Shown: positions 51,640 to 61,250, counted from the first letter of the stretch. The stretch is DNA of 64,000 bases from Pontibacter diazotrophicus (GCF_003367245.1 NZ_QRGR01000020.1:62001-126000), one strand, 5' to 3'. Notes: generated from the sequence alone by a model not told the origin. Numbers and translations are program-made.

Positions 51640-52560
51640 ATGATGTGGAGGCGAACCATAGATCCTGGATTAGGAGAAAAGTATAATAGCCGGACAAAGC
51701 GCCTGATAAACAAGGATGGCTCGTTTAACATTGTGAAGCTGGGAAGAGAGCTGCGCCTGTACGATGCCTACCAATACCTGAAGAACATCTCTGTAGGGCG
51801 GCTTTCTTTTCTTCTGCTGTGCTTTTACCTGTTCATTAATAGCCTGTTTGCCCTGCTGTACCTGTGGTGTGGTGTAGAAAACCTGCATGGTATAGAGCCT
51901 GGCCTTCCGCCTTTTCTTAACGCTTTTTTCTTTAGTGTGCAGACATTTACGACAGTAGGGTATGGCGTCTTAGCACCGCACGGTATGGCTACGAACCTGG
52001 TGGTTACCCTAGAGTCCTTTATGGGTTGGGTGGGTTTTGCAATTATTACCGGTGTCGTGTTCAGCCGTTTCGCCAAGCCGCATGTTCGTATATTATACAG
52101 TAATAACGCGATTATTGCTCCTCATGAAGGGGGAAAGAGTCTGCAGTTCCGGCTTGCCAATAAGCGCAATAGTGTACTGCTTGAGATGGAGGCCAGGGTC
52201 ATGCTGATGGTGCAGGACACCAACTTCAGTCGGCACTACTATAACCTGAAACTGGAGCAGTCTTCGCTCTATTTCTTCCCGCTAAGCTGGACAATCATGC
52301 ATCACATTGATGAAGAAAGTCCGCTTTACAATGTAACTCCAAAAGAATTAGAAGAGAAGCGTGCGGAGGTGCTGGTCCTGATAAAGGGCTATGACGAAGC
52401 ATATGGGCAGACAGTCCACTCCCGATTCTCCTATCGGTTTAATGAAATACTGTGGGATGTGCGCTTTAAAGAAGTTTATAATTCGGACACAAGAGGAGAA
52501 ATTGTATTGGATTTGCTTAAACTGCACGAGACGGAGCCTGTAAGTGAGCCTGCGTTATAA
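51640..52560 (+). CDS. Inward-rectifier potassium channel (bacterial Kir)
   Basis: 306 residues. The slide-helix region (about 40-52), TM1 (about 54-77), the pore with selectivity filter TTVGYG (104-109) and TM2 (about 118-142) come before a cytosolic Kir domain (about 150-300) with the signature IIAPHEGGKSLQFRLANKRNSVLLEME. SRHYYNLKLEQSSLYFFPLSWTIMHHID is also normal for KirBac proteins. It forms tetrameric K+ channels in the inner membrane, commonly gated by lipids and pH. It is transcribed alone. Confidence 0.96.
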   Translation: MMWRRTIDPGLGEKYNSRTKRLINKDGSFNIVKLGRELRLYDAYQYLKNISVGRLSFLLLCFYLFINSLFALLYLWCGVENLHGIEPGLPPFLNAFFFSVQTFTTVGYGVLAPHGMATNLVVTLESFMGWVGFAIITGVVFSRFAKPHVRILYSNNAIIAPHEGGKSLQFRLANKRNSVLLEMEARVMLMVQDTNFSRHYYNLKLEQSSLYFFPLSWTIMHHIDEESPLYNVTPKELEEKRAEVLVLIKGYDEAYGQTVHSRFSYRFNEILWDVRFKEVYNSDTRGEIVLDLLKLHETEPVSEPAL

Positions 52561-52574
52561 GAATTGCCAGATGC

Positions 52575-53570
52575 TTAATTGTCGCCTTCTTCACGGGGTT
52601 TGTGCGGACCTGCTTCATATTCCTTTTTCTCCATTTCGAGCCGCTGTTGCTCCTCTGCTGTGAGCACCTTTGGATAAGTGCTGAGATCTGGCTGGCCGGC
52701 ATCTACCCAGGCGGTATACCAGTAACTGGCAATTGTGCGGATGGCCAAGCGCATCTGCCGCTCTACCTGCCCGTTCAGTTTGTCGCTGTAAGCTTCTGAG
52801 AAGGCGCGGGAGTAAACGCGGGTGGTGAGGCTGTTTCGCACCTCAAAGCTGTATTTCTTTTCCTCGTCAAACGCCTGTGTCAGCTGCTTTTCAAAGTAAA
52901 GCACAGAGTCGAGGCCGGTATGAGCACTGGCTACTAAATCCCATGCCCGCAGCTGTGGCTGCTCAATATACTGTGCCTGGCCTACAAAAAAGTCATAATT
53001 GCCGGAGAACAGCTCTGGCAGGCGCGATTCCCAGAAACCGTGTATGCCGCGTTGGCCGGTAAACTGGCCGTTGTAGTTTTGGGTGGTATGCAGCGGCACA
53101 CAGGCATCGGCCACATAATGCCCCATCTCGGTACTGAGGCGCAGGATACGGTCGAGGTCCCGCTCCTTAAACGCCTGCGTCAGTTGGTACTTCATCAGGC
53201 TGATGTGCCAGGGCACAATGCCGTAAGCCTGCAAGGTATCTTCAGTATACAGCTCCACGGCCTGCTGCCAGAAACGCGGCATCTTATACAGGGCGCTGTC
53301 GCCGTACACATCCAGGTCAATGTAATGGCGGGGTGCTTCCCATTCCACGGCATAGCGGCGGCGGTCCGGGTTTACGGCATTTTCGGTGATGTAGCGGATG
53401 TGCTTTTTATAGAAGCCAATCATTTCCGGTGGCAGCGTGAACACTGCCAGCCTGTTAATGCGCTGATGGGCAAAGAAGCCCCAGCTGTAGCCCAGGTGTG
53501 GGAGGAGGAATGCGAACAGGAGAAAAAGAACAACACGTTGTTTGCCAGCCATATCTGTTCCATACGGCAA
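52575..53570 (-). CDS. Zinc-dependent phospholipase C / S1-P1 nuclease-like protein
   Basis: 331 residues from the ATG at 53570; Met7 is an alternative start. A signal peptide (about 1-29, ending LGYS) would leave Trp as the first mature residue (WGFFAHQRINRLA), the N-terminal zinc ligand position of the S1-P1/zinc-PLC fold. Other ligand-type residues are in HYIDLD, STEMGHYVADACVPLHTTQNY and GIHGFWESRL. A hydrophilic C-terminal tail ends the protein. It is probably a secreted or periplasmic zinc hydrolase of phospholipids or nucleic acids; the substrate is not readable. Confidence 0.85.
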   Translation of the reverse strand: MPYGTDMAGKQRVVLFLLFAFLLPHLGYSWGFFAHQRINRLAVFTLPPEMIGFYKKHIRYITENAVNPDRRRYAVEWEAPRHYIDLDVYGDSALYKMPRFWQQAVELYTEDTLQAYGIVPWHISLMKYQLTQAFKERDLDRILRLSTEMGHYVADACVPLHTTQNYNGQFTGQRGIHGFWESRLPELFSGNYDFFVGQAQYIEQPQLRAWDLVASAHTGLDSVLYFEKQLTQAFDEEKKYSFEVRNSLTTRVYSRAFSEAYSDKLNGQVERQMRLAIRTIASYWYTAWVDAGQPDLSTYPKVLTAEEQQRLEMEKKEYEAGPHKPREEGDN

Positions 53571-53624
53571 CAGCTGGTTTATTGGTTTTCTGCGTTATGT
53601 TTCTGCCACAGGAACGGTTATGCA

Positions 53625-54509
53625 TTACCTGTTCAGCGAAAATCCCTGCAACGTGTAAAGTATACCCAGGCCCAGGGACTGGCTGTATTGTATGTCTGCA
53701 TCCTGGTCGTAGTCATAAATCAGGTTGCCCGTCAGGTTTACGTTAATGTAGCGGTTCACCTTGGCATTCAGCACCGCATTAAGGCGATGGTCCACCCGCT
53801 TGAAGGTAAACTCTCCGTAGTTAAGATAGCCCATATAATTGAGCCTCAGGTTTATGTTAGTGGCAATGTCACGCTTGAAAGTAGCCTGCACCATCGCAGC
53901 CAGCCACTCAGTGCGTACTTTCCTTCCTTCCGGTACACCATAGCGGTCGTCAGCTGCTACTTCGTCATCCACTAAAAAAGTAAAACGCGGTGCAAAGGGG
54001 CTCAGGCGTAAAGAAAACGATGGATTGGGTTTATACTCTGCACCCAAGGCAAACGTCAGGTAACCCGGCGACAGGAAGTTAGACACCAGTACTTTATTTC
54101 CGTCAGCATCGGTTTCATCATCATAGCCCGGTGCAAATTGGGAGAGGAAATTGGCAGAAAAAAAAGCGTTCCAGTCAGAAGTAAACTTATAGCCGTACTT
54201 CGTGTCGAGGTAAATGCGGTCAACGCTCTTGCGCATCTCGTCTCCCTTGTTTTTGATGAGGCCATACTGCAGCTGCGCCTCATTGTCCCAGGTAACACGG
54301 CCCCTGCTATAATCGGCCCGGGCATCTAGGTGCGAGTTGAGCGCAATAGAGCTGATGCCTCCTGCTCTCCAGTTATCGCTGAATGCCGCCTGGTTTAAGT
54401 TAATGCCCGCAGAGAAGGTTCTCCGCCAGGTGGTGTCTGCTTCTGTCTGTGCCAGTACTATGGCCGAGTTTAACAGCAGCACAAACAGCGTAAGTAAAAG
54501 TTTATTCAT
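53625..54509 (-). CDS. DUF3078 outer-membrane protein
   Basis: 294 residues from the ATG at 54509 (MNKLLLTLFVLLLN); an ATG five codons earlier (54524) is possible. Signal peptide 1-21, then TWRRTFSAGINLNQAAFSDNWRAGGISSIAL, the DUF3078 signature, and alternating beta strands to the end (LGLGILYTLQGFSLNR). The family is limited mostly to Bacteroidota and is presumed to form outer-membrane barrels of unknown role. It follows the zinc PLC-like gene's start in the same direction with a 54-base gap, so cotranscription is possible. Confidence 0.88.
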   Translation of the reverse strand: MNKLLLTLFVLLLNSAIVLAQTEADTTWRRTFSAGINLNQAAFSDNWRAGGISSIALNSHLDARADYSRGRVTWDNEAQLQYGLIKNKGDEMRKSVDRIYLDTKYGYKFTSDWNAFFSANFLSQFAPGYDDETDADGNKVLVSNFLSPGYLTFALGAEYKPNPSFSLRLSPFAPRFTFLVDDEVAADDRYGVPEGRKVRTEWLAAMVQATFKRDIATNINLRLNYMGYLNYGEFTFKRVDHRLNAVLNAKVNRYINVNLTGNLIYDYDQDADIQYSQSLGLGILYTLQGFSLNR

Positions 54510-54631
54510 GATAAAGGTATTCAATGGTTCGTTGTCTATTTCGGGCAGCCTGAAGGATGCAGAGACGGTGATGTTGGCTGTGCACTCTTTGCCGGCACCA
54601 CCACATTCTGCCCGTGCCGTATAAAAACAAG

Positions 54632-54688
54632 TTTGCCAGATAACCGAATACTTTAGAGCATGTTTGAAGTATTCGGTTATCTGGCAAA
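54632..54688. repeat. 22-bp perfect inverted repeat with 13-base loop
   Basis: Arms 54632-54653 and 54667-54688 (core GCCAGATAACCGAATACTT) are exactly complementary. It sits in the 393-base divergent gap between DUF3078 and the GH13 gene, where a terminator is not expected; a regulatory or mobile repeat role is possible. The rest of that gap holds nothing else I can support. Confidence 0.8.
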
Positions 54689-54902
54689 GCTAATGCTAGG
54701 AAGGCGGTAAAACCAAAACTAACGCCGGGAAAGACTGTTTGAGGAGCAGAATATTAGCAGGATGATGGTTACCTGAGGCATATAAATCAAAACATGTTGA
54801 ACATGTCCCGTCCGCTACCACAAACCTTTTTCCCTGTCTATTTACGTATACGCAAAACCAACAACTCATTTTAAAAACATTTCTTATTAAAAGCAGCACC
54901 CC

Positions 54903-56552
54903 ATGATAGAAGACCTATGGTATAAAAACGCAATTATTTACAGCCTCGACCTCGAAACCTTTATGGATATGAACGGGGACGGCGTTGGCGACTTCGAAGG
55001 ACTTGCCCGCCGCCTCGATTATCTCCATGCCATGGGCATAGACACTGTATGGCTGGCACCATTTCAACCCTCGCCAAATCTTGATAACGGGTATGATATA
55101 CGCGACTACTACGGCGTAGATCCACGGCATGGCTCCAGCGGTAATTTTGTAGAGTTCATGCACCAGGCCAAGAAGCGCGGTATTAAAGTTATCATTGACC
55201 TGGTAGTCAACCATACCTCCGACCAACACCCTTGGTTTCAGGATGCCCGGAGCAGCGAAAATGCCAAACACCGCGACTGGTACGTATGGTCCAAAAAGAA
55301 ACCGGATGACTGGGATGAGGGCATGGTGTTCCCCGGCGAACAGGAGGCTACCTGGACCTATGACAAAAAAGCCAAAGCCTACTATTTCCACCGCTTTTAT
55401 GAGTTCCAGCCTGACCTAAACATAGATAACCCCGAGGTGCGCGCCGAGATTCGCCGGATCATGGGGTACTGGCTGGAATTAGGCGTAGCCGGTTTCCGGG
55501 TAGATGCAGTGCCTTTCTTGCTGGAAACCCAGATCCCTGGTGAAACCAAGCGGGAGATCAGATTTGAATACCTGCATGAGTTCCGGAAGTTCCTGCAATG
55601 GCGAAAAGGAGATGCCGTGCTGCTGGGTGAAGCCAATGTGGCACCTGACGAAAGCCAGCAGTACTTTGGCGAGGATGGGGAAGGTATTCACCTGATGTTT
55701 AATTTCTACGTCAACCAATACATGTTTTATGCTTTGGCCACGGCCGATACCAAGCCATTGGAGGAGGCGCTGGAGGCTACCCGCAACAAGTTGCATGCTA
55801 CCCAATGGGCTCAGTTTCTGCGCAACCATGACGAGCTGGACCTGGGGCGGCTCACTGAGGAGCAGCGGCAAAAAGTGTTTGCCCGTTTCGCTCCCGAAAA
55901 GCATATGCAGTTATACGACCGTGGAATTCGCCGGCGGCTTTCTACCATGCTGGGTAACCAAAGGCAGTCTGAACTGGCTTACAGCCTGATGTTTTCCCTG
56001 CCCGGAACACCGGTTATTCGCTATGGCGACGAGATAGGCATGGGAGATAACCTTGAACTGGAAGAACGGAATGCCGTGCGCACCCCTATGCAATGGTCGG
56101 GTAATGGGCAGGCTGGCTTTTCGGAAGCAGAAAAACTGGTGCACCCTTTAATAGATGAAGGACCGTATGCCTACAAACATGTAAATGTGGAAACTCAGCG
56201 GCGCGAACCCGATTCCCTGCTAAACTGGATGACTTCCCTGATCCGCCTGCGCCAGGAGTGCATAGAAATAGGCTGGGGGCAGTGGCAGATACTGAACACA
56301 GGGCTTGCCCAGGTGTTAGGGATGCACTATAGCTGGGAAGGCAGTTCCTTAGTCATTCTCCACAACTTTGACGAAAAGGCCCACGAGGTGAAGCTTGACC
56401 TGAAACAGGAAAAGGAGGCAAAGCTGGTAGACCTGATGGCCATTAGCGAAAGTGTGGCCGATAAAAAAGGTATTCATCACATCACGATGGACGCGTATGG
56501 CTATCGCTGGTTCCGTGCCGGTGACCTAAGCCATTTGTTTCATAAGGTTTAA
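54903..56552 (+). CDS. GH13 alpha-glucosidase/trehalose synthase-like enzyme
   Basis: 549 residues, no signal peptide. The four GH13 regions are visible: DLVVNH (99-104), GFRVDAVP (197-204) with nucleophile Asp201, LLGEANV (240-246) with Glu243, and RNHDE (307-311) with Asp310. The N-terminus (DLWYKNAIIYSLDLETFMDMNGDGVGD), the short B-domain and the pattern ERNAVRTPMQW match trehalose synthase and related alpha-glucosidases that act on maltose, trehalose or sucrose. The exact substrate cannot be fixed. It is the second GH13 enzyme of the window, 15 kb from the TetR-linked one. Confidence 0.9.
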   Translation: MIEDLWYKNAIIYSLDLETFMDMNGDGVGDFEGLARRLDYLHAMGIDTVWLAPFQPSPNLDNGYDIRDYYGVDPRHGSSGNFVEFMHQAKKRGIKVIIDLVVNHTSDQHPWFQDARSSENAKHRDWYVWSKKKPDDWDEGMVFPGEQEATWTYDKKAKAYYFHRFYEFQPDLNIDNPEVRAEIRRIMGYWLELGVAGFRVDAVPFLLETQIPGETKREIRFEYLHEFRKFLQWRKGDAVLLGEANVAPDESQQYFGEDGEGIHLMFNFYVNQYMFYALATADTKPLEEALEATRNKLHATQWAQFLRNHDELDLGRLTEEQRQKVFARFAPEKHMQLYDRGIRRRLSTMLGNQRQSELAYSLMFSLPGTPVIRYGDEIGMGDNLELEERNAVRTPMQWSGNGQAGFSEAEKLVHPLIDEGPYAYKHVNVETQRREPDSLLNWMTSLIRLRQECIEIGWGQWQILNTGLAQVLGMHYSWEGSSLVILHNFDEKAHEVKLDLKQEKEAKLVDLMAISESVADKKGIHHITMDAYGYRWFRAGDLSHLFHKV

Positions 56553-56793
56553 ATTATGACAGAATACGGTATTTATGAACGCTGGCTTAGGTGTATTACA
56601 AGCTAAAGCAACAGGGGAATTTGTATAGAAAGTATTTCTACTGAAAGGCAGGAAATAGTCGCCAATTTGCTTTATGCTAATTTTAATATATAGTATATTC
56701 GGCAGTCTGGTCCCGGTCATCTATTGCTATAGGTATATGATGCGTTACTGATGACGCATAAATAGCCTTCAACAATATAACCATATAAGACCA

Positions 56794-58053
56794 GTGAAAC
56801 AGAAATTTTGGATTACCCTTTTCAGCTCTCTTCTATTCTTTGGCTGTGAAAAAGACAAGGATGGAGGAGAGCCTAGTTTATTGCCTGTTTCTCAACTAAG
56901 TATCAGCTTGGAACCAGCTAATTACAGTATAGAGACAGCCGAGTTGATTCTCTCTGAACATAGTGGGAAAATCCTGTTAGACACTTTGCTATCAACACGT
57001 CAGCAGCATACCCTCGAAGTCAGAACTTTAGAGACAGAATTTGTTGTAACGACTGTTTTTCACGCAAAGGACTATGATAAAATAATTGTAGATTCCTATG
57101 TACAGGCAAATCCAAATAACTGGCAAATAACCCCCAGCGACAGTTACCAATATCTCCCTTACAATAACGATCCAGCTTTTGGAGAAGGTTTTGAAGCCGC
57201 TACGGTTAAGTACTTGAACGTTCCGCCTATTCCAGGTGATGATTTTCATTTTTCAAACACCTACGCGCTACGCTCAGGTTATACTTACAATCCTTCCGAG
57301 GGCTCATTAGAAATAGAGTATACCAAGCGCAAATCTACTAATCACACCTATTTTGTTGTGCCAGAAAGCAATCTTTACAAGATTTCTGCAGAAGTTCAGA
57401 AGAATGCTACCATAGATCTGACGCAGATGAAAGAGGCTACAAAAGCTACCTACAGAACTTCTCAGGACCTTCAGGAAAAATCAACCCTCTTGTTCGGATA
57501 TCCTGTGGCAAACAATTACAATAATTACCTGTGGCTATATTATACTAACTTCATAAGATTCCAGTCGGGCTACGACATCATCTATCCTAAGAGTGATATC
57601 TATGCTTATAAATTCATCTCAACTTGGTCTGATGCATCATCTAATGCTTATCAGTATTATAGTTTTGCTGATTCAGTGCCGACGCATCTTTCTTTTATTG
57701 ATGAATCTTATATCAAGTTAAACAGTAAGTCATTTGAGAGTCTGAGTGTGCAGTTTGACAAAGATTTGCCTACCTATTATGCTTCTACCTGGACAGATAG
57801 TGGCAATGAAATCTTCTGGACGATTTTCTCTCCAACTACTAAAACCGCGTTCAATCCAAAGCAGTTTATCAACTCTTTGAATGTGTCACTCTTGAAAGAC
57901 AGGAGCTTATCAAATCTGAAATTAGCTAAAGTAACAATTGAAAAAGCTGATGATCTTTCTTACCAGGCGTTCTTCAATAGTGTATTCAATCTGAACGTCA
58001 ACAAAGAAAACAAAATAGGACTGGCAAGGAGGTTCACCAAGAATATGAACTAG
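56794..58053 (+). CDS. Lipoprotein of unknown function
   Basis: 419 residues from a GTG start at 56794 (read as Met; KQKFWITLFSSLLFFGCEKD). The lipobox FFGC gives Cys18. The rest is Ser/Thr/Tyr-rich with many short strands (SQLSISLEPANYSIETAEL; FVVTTVFHAKDYDKIIVDSYV), consistent with a beta-sandwich surface protein. No named domain is recognised. Codon use is more AT-rich than that of the neighbouring GH13 and def genes, hinting at acquisition. A terminator follows. Confidence 0.8.
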   Translation: MKQKFWITLFSSLLFFGCEKDKDGGEPSLLPVSQLSISLEPANYSIETAELILSEHSGKILLDTLLSTRQQHTLEVRTLETEFVVTTVFHAKDYDKIIVDSYVQANPNNWQITPSDSYQYLPYNNDPAFGEGFEAATVKYLNVPPIPGDDFHFSNTYALRSGYTYNPSEGSLEIEYTKRKSTNHTYFVVPESNLYKISAEVQKNATIDLTQMKEATKATYRTSQDLQEKSTLLFGYPVANNYNNYLWLYYTNFIRFQSGYDIIYPKSDIYAYKFISTWSDASSNAYQYYSFADSVPTHLSFIDESYIKLNSKSFESLSVQFDKDLPTYYASTWTDSGNEIFWTIFSPTTKTAFNPKQFINSLNVSLLKDRSLSNLKLAKVTIEKADDLSYQAFFNSVFNLNVNKENKIGLARRFTKNMN

Positions 58054-58095
58054 ATAAGCTACTTCCAGAGGTGCTTTCGTAGCTCATATAAACAA

Positions 58096-58130
58096 AAGCC
58101 GCCTGCCACAAAAACTGTAGCAGGCGGCTT
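58096..58130. terminator. Bidirectional terminator between the lipoprotein gene and def
   Basis: 11-base stem AAGCCGCCTGC / GCAGGCGGCTT. On the minus strand it continues into TTGTTT. Confidence 0.75.
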
Positions 58131-58153
58131 AACTATTTCTTTGATATCATGGT

Positions 58154-58723
58154 CTATCTTCTCTTTGAGAGAGCCGGGAATTTCATTTTATAGTCAGCGT
58201 CCACGTCTCCCTTTGATATTTTAGCCAGCCTGTTCTTGATAAGGCGCTTCTTCAGGCCGTTCAGGTGGTCAGTGAACAGGATGCCTTCAATGTGGTCGTA
58301 TTCGTGTTGAATGACACGGGCATTCATGCCATCGTAGGTGTCTTCATGCTCATTCCACTCTTCGTCGAAATAGCGTATCACGATGCGCTCCGGGCGATAC
58401 ACGACCTCCCGCACGCCCGGTATGCTCAGGCAGCCCTCTTCAAAACCCCATTCCTCCCCGTCTTCCTCTATAATCTCAGGGTTGATGAATGCTTTCTTCA
58501 CACCTTTTCCTTTGTCCTTATCGTCCATCATCGGCTCAGAGTCAATCACGAACAGCCGGATGCTTTTGCTGATCTGTGGCGCGGCCAGGCCTACGCCGTG
58601 GGCAAAGTACATGGTCGAGTACATATCCTCGATAAGCTCCTTCAGGTCAGGGTAATCTTTGGGGATATCTTCTGCTTCTTCTTTTAAAACTGGATCGCCG
58701 TAAGCGGTAATCGGGTAAATCAT
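58154..58723 (-). CDS. def: Peptide deformylase
   Basis: 189 residues; removes the formyl group from new protein N-termini. The three motifs are HGVGLAAPQIS (about 42-52), EEGCLSIPG (about 95-103, with the metal Cys) and QHEYDHIEG (about 139-147, HExxD-type ligands and catalytic Glu). A short acidic insertion (DEEWNEHEDTYDG) follows the second motif. Its ATG overlaps the ruvX stop (ATGA), so translation is likely coupled. Confidence 0.97.
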   Translation of the reverse strand: MIYPITAYGDPVLKEEAEDIPKDYPDLKELIEDMYSTMYFAHGVGLAAPQISKSIRLFVIDSEPMMDDKDKGKGVKKAFINPEIIEEDGEEWGFEEGCLSIPGVREVVYRPERIVIRYFDEEWNEHEDTYDGMNARVIQHEYDHIEGILFTDHLNGLKKRLIKNRLAKISKGDVDADYKMKFPALSKRR

Positions 58724-59136
58724 ATAGTTCTGCTTTCTAAATACGATTGTAAAATAATGGCGGCACTCACACGGTCCACCGTGCCTTTGTCCTGGCGGTC
58801 TTTCTTTTTCAGGCCACCCGCCAGCATGGCCGCCTGCGCCATTTTAGATGTAAAACGCTCGTCCACGGTATGCACCGGTATGGCAGGGAACTCCTTCTGC
58901 AGCTTCCGCACGAAGCCTACCACGTGCTGCGTCGCCTCCGTGTCCTCGCCAGAGAGGCGGCGCGGCATTCCCACCACAATAGCTTCCACCGGCTCGCGCT
59001 GTACATACGCCTTCAGGAAGGATAACACATCTTTGGCATGAACGGTTTCTAAAGGGCTGGCGATTATCTGCAGCGTGTCGGTTACTGCTATACCCACGCG
59101 CTTTGTCCCGTAATCAATTGCCATTATCCTGCCCAT
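58720..59136 (-). CDS. ruvX: Putative Holliday junction resolvase / YqgF nuclease
   Basis: 138 residues from the ATG at 59136 (MGRIMAIDYGTKRVGIAVT). An in-frame ATG at 59217 would lie upstream of the promoter box at 59155-59162 and add a non-homologous tail, so it was rejected. RNase H-like fold: Asp8 in IDYGTKRVG, AIVVGMPRRLSG (about 68-79), and TVDERFTS with the second acidic residue. The family acts in pre-16S rRNA processing and possibly in recombination. It overlaps def by 4 bases. Confidence 0.94.
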   Translation of the reverse strand: MGRIMAIDYGTKRVGIAVTDTLQIIASPLETVHAKDVLSFLKAYVQREPVEAIVVGMPRRLSGEDTEATQHVVGFVRKLQKEFPAIPVHTVDERFTSKMAQAAMLAGGLKKKDRQDKGTVDRVSAAIILQSYLESRTI

Positions 59137-59154
59137 TTGTCTGTTCTTAAGCCG

Positions 59155-59162
59155 CAAAGGTA
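59155..59162 (-). promoter_or_regulatory. Bacteroidota -7 box TACCTTTG of ruvX-def
   Basis: On the minus strand, 18 bases before the ruvX ATG. The upstream -33 TTG (TTGCTTATAAG) is about 24 bases away, longer than usual. Confidence 0.5.
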
Positions 59163-59588
59163 AGGAATTATCTTGTTTCTTATAAGCAAGGGAGTGGCTG
59201 CTCTTACACATCTTCACGCATAGTTCCGTTACATCAGCCGGTGTTCCAGTGTCTGCCTGCAGTGATTAGTAGCGCTAAAGTTTTTTTCGCTGTTCTGTGG
59301 ATCTGCAACGGTTACGTCGATGAAATGAAGCCGTACATCTAAAAGTGGTGCTTAATAGTATGAAGTAGATGATGTATAAATTAAATTATTTTAAATTAGA
59401 TGGTGTTATAGATACAGAGGAGGCGTAATATAGCCGGTGTACTTTGCAACCTTCGCAACTTGTACTTGTATAGCTAAAATAACCCCTCCGGTATAATTTT
59501 ATTAACTTGTGGCACCTCTTTAACAGCGGCACCGGTTGCTGTGGTACTTATGGGAAGACAGGTATATTGACTAATAATTTGTAAGAAT
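59163..59588. other. 426-base intergenic region before ctpA
   Basis: AT-rich with no gene, hairpin or exact -7 consensus that I can support. It must hold the ctpA promoter. Confidence 0.5.
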
Positions 59589-61250
59589 ATGGATAACATG
59601 GAGCACGGGGAAGAAAAGAGAAACGTCCGGAACTCTCCATTTCAGATAAAGCTGCCGCTGTTTATTGCGATGGCACTGGTTGTGGGAGTGCTGATAGGGG
59701 CTACCACCTTTTCGCCTTCCAGCAACAACCCGCAGGGCACTGCTAAGAGCTACCTGAAGTTCCGGGATATCCTGAGCTATATAGACCGCGACTATGTGGA
59801 CACGGTGGACATAGAGGAATTGTCGGATTTTGCTATCACCAAAATGCTGGAGAAGCTGGACCCGCATACCGCCTATATTCCGGCGGATGAAATCGCCATG
59901 GCCCGCTCTTACCTGGAAGGAGACTTTGAGGGCATCGGGGTGGAGTTTAACATCATCAAGGACACCATCTACGTCATCACACCGCTCAGCGGAGGCCCGT
60001 CGGAGGCAGCAGGCATACAGCCCGGAGATAAGATAGTTGAAGTAGACGGAGATAAAGTGGCTGGCATCGGCATTAACAACGAGGGCGTTTTCCAGCGGCT
60101 GCGTGGGCCGAAAGGATCCAAAGTAAGTCTTACAATCAAACGGGAGGGCACTAAAAAGCCGCTTACCTTCACCATACAGCGCAGTAAAATACCAACACAC
60201 TCAGTGGATGTAGGGTATATGGTGGACGATAGAACAGGGTATATCAAAGTGAGCAGGTTCTCGGCTAACACTTACGAGGAGTTTAAGCAGTCGCTCACTG
60301 AGCTGAAGCGCAAAGGGATGCAGCGGCTTATACTGGACCTGCGTGGCAACCCCGGCGGCTATATGGACCATGCCATCCGGATGGCAGATGAGTTTATATC
60401 AGGTGAGAAAATGATTGTGTATACTGATGGCAAAGGCGATAAATATGACTCCAAAACCCATGCCCGCACCAAAGGAGATTTTGAAAACGGGCCACTCATC
60501 GTGCTGCTGGACGAAGGCAGTGCCTCTGCCGCCGAGATTGTGGCTGGTGCGCTGCAGGATAACGACCGGGCATTGATTGTGGGCCGCCGTTCGTTTGGTA
60601 AAGGTTTGGTACAGATGCCAATTCCGCTGAATGATGGTTCTGAGCTGCGCCTCACGATATCCCGTTATTTTACGCCAAGTGGCCGCTCTATCCAGAAGCC
60701 CTACACAGCCGGTTCCGAAGAATACGAGATGGATATCATGCACCGCTTCGAAAACGGCGAATACTTCCACCCGGACAGCAGCCTGTTTGTGGACTCTCTG
60801 AAGTACCAGACGCTGCGTGGGCGTAGTGTATATGGCGGCGGGGGGATTATGCCGGATGTGTTTGTAGCCCGCGATACCATGGAGCTTTCACCTTATCTGA
60901 GTGAGCTGTATAACAAGAACATTATCCGGGAATACACCCTTGAGTACTACCGCGATCACCGAAAGGAGCTGGACAAGATGCCGTTTGAGAAATTTTACAG
61001 GAACTTCCAGGTAACAGATAAGATGCTGCAGGAGGTGGTGCAGATGGCGAATGCAGAAAACGTGGAGTACAAGGAGGAAGAATACAAACGGTCCAGGAAC
61101 CTGCTTCGTAATAATATAAAAGCATTTATAGCACGCAGTATTTATGGCAATACAGGTTTTTTTCCGGTACTGCATGAGTCGGATGAGGAGTTTCAGCAGG
61201 CCCTGAAACACTTTAACCAGGCCATGAGCTTGGCAAAGGGCGGAGCGTAA
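59589..61250 (+). CDS. Carboxy-terminal processing protease (S41, CtpA-type)
   Basis: 553 residues. An N-terminal membrane anchor (about 21-41, LPLFIAMALVVGVLIGATTF) precedes a PDZ domain (about 105-190, FEGIGVEFNIIKDTIYVITPLSGGPSEAAGIQPGDKI). The S41 core follows with catalytic Ser313 (DEGSASAAEIV) and Lys338 (RRSFGKGLVQ). LDLRGNPGGYMDHAI is the oxyanion region. A C-terminal helical tail (about 430-553) is acidic. It trims C-termini of envelope proteins in the periplasm. It lies 60 bases before hmgA. Confidence 0.95.
   Translation: MDNMEHGEEKRNVRNSPFQIKLPLFIAMALVVGVLIGATTFSPSSNNPQGTAKSYLKFRDILSYIDRDYVDTVDIEELSDFAITKMLEKLDPHTAYIPADEIAMARSYLEGDFEGIGVEFNIIKDTIYVITPLSGGPSEAAGIQPGDKIVEVDGDKVAGIGINNEGVFQRLRGPKGSKVSLTIKREGTKKPLTFTIQRSKIPTHSVDVGYMVDDRTGYIKVSRFSANTYEEFKQSLTELKRKGMQRLILDLRGNPGGYMDHAIRMADEFISGEKMIVYTDGKGDKYDSKTHARTKGDFENGPLIVLLDEGSASAAEIVAGALQDNDRALIVGRRSFGKGLVQMPIPLNDGSELRLTISRYFTPSGRSIQKPYTAGSEEYEMDIMHRFENGEYFHPDSSLFVDSLKYQTLRGRSVYGGGGIMPDVFVARDTMELSPYLSELYNKNIIREYTLEYYRDHRKELDKMPFEKFYRNFQVTDKMLQEVVQMANAENVEYKEEEYKRSRNLLRNNIKAFIARSIYGNTGFFPVLHESDEEFQQALKHFNQAMSLAKGGA

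Noticed and set aside
53040..53975. 311-codon open frame on the plus strand
   Set aside because: It runs antisense across the zinc PLC-like and DUF3078 genes and has no family pattern or promoter of its own.
59137..59217. N-terminal extension of ruvX
   Set aside because: It lies upstream of a TACCTTTG promoter box and is not shared with the family, so it is not translated in the main transcript.
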